A DNA stretch of 12,068 bases from Euryarchaeota archaeon UBA59. GTDB taxonomy: Archaea; Thermoplasmatota; Poseidoniia; Poseidoniales; Thalassarchaeaceae. The stretch lies in assembly GCA_002505495.1 (NCBI GenBank), contig DAVI01000121.1, forward strand, positions 1 through 12,068, read 5' to 3'. The position numbers and the translations under genes are program-made. Within the stretch, counting starts at the first letter, position 1, and the number at the start of each line of letters is the position of its first letter. The notes below the pieces were generated by a model, which saw only the letters and a list, made by a program, of their open reading frames with translations, made no database searches and was not told the origin of the DNA. Shown here one piece after another: positions 8,343-12,068 of this stretch.

Positions 8343-9203
8343 TCACTCTTCTTCGAACCAGACGGCCGTTTCAATCATTGTGAATCCCCTCTGTTCGACG
8401 AAGCTTTGGATGCGACGCTTGGTCGAGTCGTTGTGAGAGGGCAGGAAGGCGACTACTGCTGAACCTGAACCTGTGATTCCAGCAGCCCTAGCCCCCCAGA
8501 CCATCAGGTCGTTTGCGACGCGGCGACCGGCAGAATCTCCCAACGCATTTGCAACTGCTCTGCCATTCTCGGTGAGGGCGACAAGAAGGCTCTCCTGTTC
8601 GATGGCAGTAATCGCCTTCTGGAACTGAGGGCCGGTGTTGGCAAAGCGACCCGGGTCAGGAAGTAACTCTCTTGGGCCCCGCAAGACGATGAGCACTATC
8701 CAACTCTCGGGGTCTGGAAATGGCCCCTGCATCAAGATGCCTTCAGCAGCTGGAAGATTTGGGTTGATCACCTTCCAACCTGGCTCAATCGCAGCCCATG
8801 CGTCGTCGATGCAACCAGTCAGCGAGACACCGGATGCAAGTTGCGCCTGAGATGATAGGTCGACGATGTCTGAATTTTCCAATTCGACTTTGCTCGCCGC
8901 ACAAAGCGCCCTGAGTGCAGCGACGCTGAGTGCAGCAGAACTCTTCAGTCCTTGACCTACTGGAATCGAGCTGCGAACCTGCCAGTGGAGATTCTCCGCC
9001 GGTTTCTCCAGACCTGCAGCCTCCCAAACCTCGACAACCGCATCGAGAACGCCTGATGGGTCGTCAACCGGCTTTGTCGGCTCGTCATCGCGCAGCCTCA
9101 GTCGAAGAGTTAAATCCAGGCCGAGTGAAGCGCCGTAGCCAGCCCCGAGGGCGTGCAAAAGACTGCATGCTCCGTGGGCCGAACCTTCACCGATAACTGG
9201 CAT
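8343..9203 (-). CDS. aroK: Archaeal shikimate kinase (GHMP superfamily)
   Basis: The product has 286 residues and phosphorylates shikimate at the 3-hydroxyl with ATP. It belongs to the archaeal, GHMP-kinase type, unrelated to the bacterial P-loop shikimate kinase. Seen features are the N-terminal GSAHGACSLLHALGAGYGAS with GLDL (residues 7-31), the phosphate-binding loop IPVGQGLKSSAA at 80-91, the substrate-side motif SGVSLTGCIDDAW at 124-136 and the C-terminal glycine loop GITGSGSAVVAF at 242-253. All are hallmarks of this family. The ATG at 9203 directly follows the upstream gene's TGA with no spacer; GGAGGAG at 9210-9216, six bases upstream, lies within the end of that gene, so the two are probably translationally coupled. 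It stands between 3-dehydroquinate synthase II and chorismate synthase, as expected from pathway order with two steps missing. Confidence 0.95.
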   Translation of the reverse strand: MPVIGEGSAHGACSLLHALGAGYGASLGLDLTLRLRLRDDEPTKPVDDPSGVLDAVVEVWEAAGLEKPAENLHWQVRSSIPVGQGLKSSAALSVAALRALCAASKVELENSDIVDLSSQAQLASGVSLTGCIDDAWAAIEPGWKVINPNLPAAEGILMQGPFPDPESWIVLIVLRGPRELLPDPGRFANTGPQFQKAITAIEQESLLVALTENGRAVANALGDSAGRRVANDLMVWGARAAGITGSGSAVVAFLPSHNDSTKRRIQSFVEQRGFTMIETAVWFEEE

Positions 9204-10253
9204 TCACCTCTCCTCCACTTCACTTCCGATGGGCCGGCCCAAGTGCCTACCAGCCCCTCCGACAGAGCCGAGAACCAACTCTCCCGCTTGAATGTGCGTA
9301 ATGGAAGGCGTCTCTTTAGAGACGCCGACCAAGCGAACTGTCTCGGCTTGTTGGAGGAATATTTGACCCTCCACCTCATCTCCCCCAGTGCTGTTTTTCG
9401 TCCGGAATCGGGCGAGCAGTAACGGCCGCGGCTCAATTTTCAGCCGGCCGACTGCGACTGCACGAGAGCCAGAAATCGAAGTCACCAACACTTCGTCTCC
9501 CGCTTCCAACTCGCAGAGATAGCGGGTCGAGCCGTCAGCGAGCAGAATGTAGGAATGGACCGGGCCGGCATTGACTCGGAACGGTCGTGGGGGGACGAAG
9601 TCCGATTCGATCGTTTCGCCGTGCACGAGGCATAGCGCGTTTGAACTCGAGCCGATGAGGAGCCCTTCACCAAGTTCCAAGTTTTGCACCAAATCGACGC
9701 AGACTCGGTCACCGACGCCACCGGGTGTGACACTGATGATTTCGAGCGGAACCAACTCAACCTGCTCTCCCAAGACTCCGTTCGACTCCTCGACTACGCC
9801 GCCAGTTTCTGCTAACCGCTCGGCCGCCAATAGTTCGGCTGCATCCCACATGCTCTTCTTGGCAGGGAGAAGGAGTGCATCGACTCCGCTCTGCAGGGCG
9901 AAAGTTGCGCCCTGCAACTGTGATTCTTCGTGGATGCTCGCGGCGATTTTTGTGCCACTTCCTTGCGCTGCTGCGACCAAGTTCTCAAGCGGAATCATGG
10001 TCCAGTCCAAACAGTCGAGCAGCAGCCACTGGGCGAGGCCGACAAATTCCAACGCAGCCTCCTGTCCATCTTGATCTTCGATTAGAATGCAGGCGCCCAA
10101 GGTCCTGCCCTCACCATCTGTAAGCGCACCATCGCTTGTGGTGAAGGTGGGAATGTCCGAGGCCCACTCGGGAGGCTGTTCACCTTGTGGAAGGATGAGC
10201 GCGTCGGCAGGCCGCTCTGGGCTGTCAGAATTAGCAGAGAGCCAAAGTTGCAA
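9204..10253 (-). CDS. aroB': 3-Dehydroquinate synthase II
   Basis: This 349-residue enzyme performs oxidative deamination and cyclisation of 2-amino-3,7-dideoxy-D-threo-hept-6-ulosonate to 3-dehydroquinate with NAD, the archaeal replacement of AroB. Family features are seen throughout: DWTMIPLENLVA at 83-94, SGVDALLLP at 122-130, GDRVCVDLVQNLELGEGLLIG at about 181-201, RPFRVNAGPVHSYI at 223-236 and VGRLKIEPRPLLLA at about 268-281. The N-terminus is shorter and diverges from the usual WVDxR opening. The start is TTG 10253: GAGGTG at 10259-10264 lies five bases before it, and no ATG is available nearby in frame. The stop abuts the shikimate kinase ATG; the gap to the upstream ADH synthase gene is nine bases. 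Together with the latter it forms the two committed archaeal steps. Confidence 0.95.
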   Translation of the reverse strand: MQLWLSANSDSPERPADALILPQGEQPPEWASDIPTFTTSDGALTDGEGRTLGACILIEDQDGQEAALEFVGLAQWLLLDCLDWTMIPLENLVAAAQGSGTKIAASIHEESQLQGATFALQSGVDALLLPAKKSMWDAAELLAAERLAETGGVVEESNGVLGEQVELVPLEIISVTPGGVGDRVCVDLVQNLELGEGLLIGSSSNALCLVHGETIESDFVPPRPFRVNAGPVHSYILLADGSTRYLCELEAGDEVLVTSISGSRAVAVGRLKIEPRPLLLARFRTKNSTGGDEVEGQIFLQQAETVRLVGVSKETPSITHIQAGELVLGSVGGAGRHLGRPIGSEVEER

Positions 10254-10258
10254 ATCGA

Positions 10259-10264
10259 CACCTC
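10259..10264 (-). promoter_or_regulatory. Ribosome-binding site deciding the TTG start of 3-dehydroquinate synthase II
   Basis: GAGGTG on the minus strand overlaps the upstream gene's TGA stop (10265-10263) and sits five bases before TTG 10253. The close fit supports the TTG as the true start and suggests stop-start coupling. Confidence 0.65.
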
Positions 10265-11171
10265 ACTGGCCTTCGTAGCGGTCTAGATTGGCCTTGAAAG
10301 AGTCGTACAAATCATCCAAACCATCTGCTTCCTCGACATCCAATTTGAACCGGCCATCAGCGTCCCAGGGGATTCCGTGAACTACCTCCCGAACTTCTCC
10401 GAGCCGCGCAGCTGGGTCCGCATCGCCAAAGATTTGTCTCCCCATGCAAACACCGGATGCACCCACCGCCATGGCTCCTCTAACCGTGCGCAAAACCTCC
10501 CTGAAATCGTCGGTTTTTGGCCCACCGGAAACTAGGACTGGAATCGGTACCGCACTCGTGACCTCGGCAAATGATTCTGGAGAGCCGGTCCAAGGCACCT
10601 TGACAATATCACAGCCGAGTTCCCAACCGATCCTTGCGGCGTGAGCGACGCCATTGGTCTGGTCGTCTGGAAGCGGTGAGAGATTGGGGCCGCTAGGGTA
10701 AATCATGCCGAGCAGTGGCACACCCAAAGCCAGACATTCGTCGGCGACTTGTGATAATGTTTCTAGCATCTCAGGCTCATTTTCATCACCGAGGTTGACC
10801 TGTACGCTGACTGCAACTGCGCCCCTCTCAAGAGCGCTAAGAACTACAGTTGCTAGGTCGCCGGCCAACACTTTGTAGCCGGTGGATTCGCCTGCATGGC
10901 GAGTTGAGGCTGAGAGATGCAACACCCAGCCACCCTTCCAGTTTGCAGGAGGTACGTTGGCAAACGAAGACAGCGGGCCGCGATGACAGACGATGGCGTC
11001 AGCACCCCCGGATTTGGTTAGCCTTTCAATCAGCCCCTCGGTGTCTGCAAGACCTTCGACCGGCCAATCGGAGACGCCGTGGTCGATTGGCACCCAGACC
11101 CCTTTTCCAGCTGGCAGTATCTGTTTCATTCTTTGACTCTTCAATTCGCTGACATTTTCAGTCTCAGTCAT
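10263..11171 (-). CDS. aroA': 2-Amino-3,7-dideoxy-D-threo-hept-6-ulosonate (ADH) synthase
   Basis: This class I aldolase-like enzyme (302 residues) joins a 6-deoxy-5-ketofructose phosphate unit with L-aspartate 4-semialdehyde to give the seven-carbon precursor of 3-dehydroquinate in archaea lacking DAHP synthase. The key motifs are seen: VPIDHGVSDWP at 27-37 (D30, H31), GMIYPSGPN at 155-163 with Y158 as likely acid/base residue, DIVKVPWTGSPESF at 188-201 with K191 as likely Schiff-base lysine, VLVSGGPKTD at 212-221 and GRQIFGDADP at 244-253. The closest enzymes are about 270 residues; here about 35 extra acidic and aromatic residues extend the C-terminus after VREVVHG. A fructose-bisphosphate aldolase is a sister possibility, but the DHGVS motif and the next gene favour ADH synthase. 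The ATG at 11171 has GGGGAG at 11178-11183, six bases upstream. It is the first gene of the aromatic operon. Confidence 0.93.
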   Translation of the reverse strand: MTETENVSELKSQRMKQILPAGKGVWVPIDHGVSDWPVEGLADTEGLIERLTKSGGADAIVCHRGPLSSFANVPPANWKGGWVLHLSASTRHAGESTGYKVLAGDLATVVLSALERGAVAVSVQVNLGDENEPEMLETLSQVADECLALGVPLLGMIYPSGPNLSPLPDDQTNGVAHAARIGWELGCDIVKVPWTGSPESFAEVTSAVPIPVLVSGGPKTDDFREVLRTVRGAMAVGASGVCMGRQIFGDADPAARLGEVREVVHGIPWDADGRFKLDVEEADGLDDLYDSFKANLDRYEGQ

Positions 11172-11183
11172 CCCAAACTCCCC

Positions 11184-11206
11184 TTGCGCCCCTAGGGGGG
11201 GCGCAA
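11184..11206 (-). promoter_or_regulatory. GC-rich hairpin just upstream of the ADH synthase ribosome site
   Basis: TTGCGCCCC at 11184-11192 and GGGGCGCAA at 11198-11206 are exact complements with a five-base loop, giving a nine-pair stem with seven G:C pairs. On the minus strand it directly abuts the GGGGAG ribosome-binding site (11178-11183) of the first gene of the aromatic operon. No T-run follows it in either direction, so it is unlikely to be a terminator. It may be a leader-RNA structure limiting ribosome access, or a DNA operator; neither is shown. Confidence 0.5.
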
Positions 11207-11229
11207 ACCCTCCAAAAACTTCGCCTCTG

Positions 11230-11236
11230 TTTATTG
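11230..11236 (-). promoter_or_regulatory. Possible TATA-like box for the aromatic operon
   Basis: CAATAAA on the minus strand is one of few AT-rich elements in the 129-base space between the nfo stop and the ADH synthase ATG. A start about 25 bases downstream would put the transcript's 5' end near 11208, right at the GC-rich hairpin. Another AT-rich stretch (TCTAAATTT, about 11265-11273) could serve instead. The match to the archaeal consensus is poor. Confidence 0.2.
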
Positions 11237-11300
11237 TGTCGAATGTTGAGTGTAGAAAATGTGAAATTTAGACGGACAACATAGGGCGGAATCGATATGG

Positions 11301-12068
11301 TCAGACTGCCGGAGTACCGGCCCAACCTCGAAGAGAAGTGATTTCACGAGCCCATCCTTCCATGCCCGAAGGGGTCTCCATCACCATCGGAACATCTGTG
11401 AATCTTGGGTCGTTTACGATGAGGCGGAAAGGGGCCTCACCCATCTCCCCTTCGCCGAGGCCAGCGTGGCGATCTCGCCGGCTCCCCAACTCCTTCTGCG
11501 AGTCGTTCAGATGGAAGGCTCCAACGGTCTCGATACCGACCTTCTCATCGTATTCGCGCCAGGTCGAGTCCCAGCCTGATTTGGTGGTGATGTCATATCC
11601 CGCAGCGAAGGCGTGGCAGGTGTCAATACAGGTGCCGATTCTCGGCCGGTGTTCACTTTTAACGAAACGACGCATATCAGCGAGGTGCTCGAATCTATAG
11701 CCCAAATTAGTCCCCTGACCCGCTGTGTTCTCCAAAAGAATGCGGACCGGCTCATCACGCTCTCCACATATCCAGGGACCGCTCAGGTCAGCCGTTCTCT
11801 CGAGGATGACGTCGAGGCTCTCTGCCACTGCTTTGACACCTACATCCTCACCCTCCCCAAGGTGACTTCCGGGATGTAGTACGACACCGTGCACTCCGAG
11901 CCGTTGGGAGCGTTCCAACTCCTCACAAAGTGCGTTCCGTGACTTCTCCAACTTGTCGTCGTCAGTAGCTGAGAGATTCAGCAGGTAGGAGGCGTGGACG
12001 ATGACTCGCTCAACCCCCTGATAAGGACATGCTGACCACCACGAATCGAGTTGCTCGTCACTGAGTGG
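11301..12068 (-). CDS. nfo: Endonuclease IV, AP endonuclease (5' truncated by window edge)
   Basis: The frame is open to the right edge, so the N-terminus is outside; about 255 residues are visible of the usual 280. The TTG at 11951 is internal, since family-like sequence (VIVHASYLLNLSATDDDKLEKS) continues upstream of it. The enzyme cuts DNA 5' to abasic sites and uses three metal ions. The metal-binding motifs of the family are all recognisable in order: VHASY, LHPGSHLGEGED, LLENTAGQG, CIDTCHAFAAGYDI, FHLNDSQKELGSRRDRHAGLGEG and METPSGME at the C-terminus. These supply the expected His, Glu and Asp ligands, so the protein should be active. It acts in base excision repair. It is transcribed in the same direction as the aromatic operon but separated by 129 bases with a possible promoter, so it is probably a separate unit. 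Confidence 0.95.
   Translation of the reverse strand, partial: PLSDEQLDSWWSACPYQGVERVIVHASYLLNLSATDDDKLEKSRNALCEELERSQRLGVHGVVLHPGSHLGEGEDVGVKAVAESLDVILERTADLSGPWICGERDEPVRILLENTAGQGTNLGYRFEHLADMRRFVKSEHRPRIGTCIDTCHAFAAGYDITTKSGWDSTWREYDEKVGIETVGAFHLNDSQKELGSRRDRHAGLGEGEMGEAPFRLIVNDPRFTDVPMVMETPSGMEGWAREITSLRGWAGTPAV

Noticed and set aside
8324..8374. Longer chorismate synthase start at TTG 8374
   Set aside because: It would add residues before the family's normal N-terminus and would place the GGAGAGGG ribosome site inside the gene.
7862..8383. Open frame of 173 codons on the plus strand
   Set aside because: It is antisense to chorismate synthase, whose family signatures leave no doubt about the real frame.

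Overview
The window looks like a piece of an archaeal chromosome, most likely a marine Thermoplasmatota such as Candidatus Poseidoniales (Marine Group II). This placement is an inference from gene content and style, not from a database search. The clues are an archaeal-type shikimate pathway (class I aldolase-like first enzyme, NAD-type 3-dehydroquinate synthase II, GHMP-type shikimate kinase), a surface protein with a C-terminal membrane anchor, compact operons with strong GGAGG-type Shine-Dalgarno sites, several TTG starts and moderately high GC. I see no tRNA, rRNA, CRISPR array, transposase or integrase.

Left half (1-5895, + strand). The window opens in the C-terminal part of a secreted, membrane-anchored surface protein. 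A 187-base gap with a TATA-like box and small dyads follows. Next come four tightly spaced genes that form a cell-envelope operon: a DUF4350 protein with an ectodomain between two membrane segments, a MoxR-family AAA+ ATPase with an unusual Pro/Ala-rich head, a DUF58 protein with a degenerate von Willebrand-like fold, and an unrecognised six-helix membrane protein. MoxR/DUF58 pairs are generally thought to act in chaperone-like maturation of other proteins. Here the partners are membrane proteins, so a role in assembling or remodelling envelope components is reasonable, but the client is unknown.

Right half (5922-12068, - strand, convergent with the first). Transcribed leftwards are a 5'-truncated endonuclease IV (nfo) and then, after a 129-base leader region with a strong GC-rich hairpin, five abutting genes: 2-amino-3,7-dideoxy-D-threo-hept-6-ulosonate (ADH) synthase, 3-dehydroquinate synthase II, archaeal shikimate kinase, chorismate synthase and an aspartokinase with ACT domains. 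The last gene makes biochemical sense. In the archaeal route the first ring precursor is built from L-aspartate 4-semialdehyde and a deoxy-ketohexose phosphate, and aspartokinase catalyses the first step towards that semialdehyde. The operon therefore joins aspartate activation to aromatic biosynthesis. 3-Dehydroquinate dehydratase, shikimate dehydrogenase, EPSP synthase and aspartate-semialdehyde dehydrogenase are not in the window and must lie elsewhere.

The two operons meet tail to tail with 26 bases between stop codons. I found no clear entirely new system. The best leads are the aspartokinase-aromatic operon with its leader hairpin and an aspartokinase with altered motifs, and the MoxR/DUF58/DUF4350 operon with its unassigned six-helix partner.
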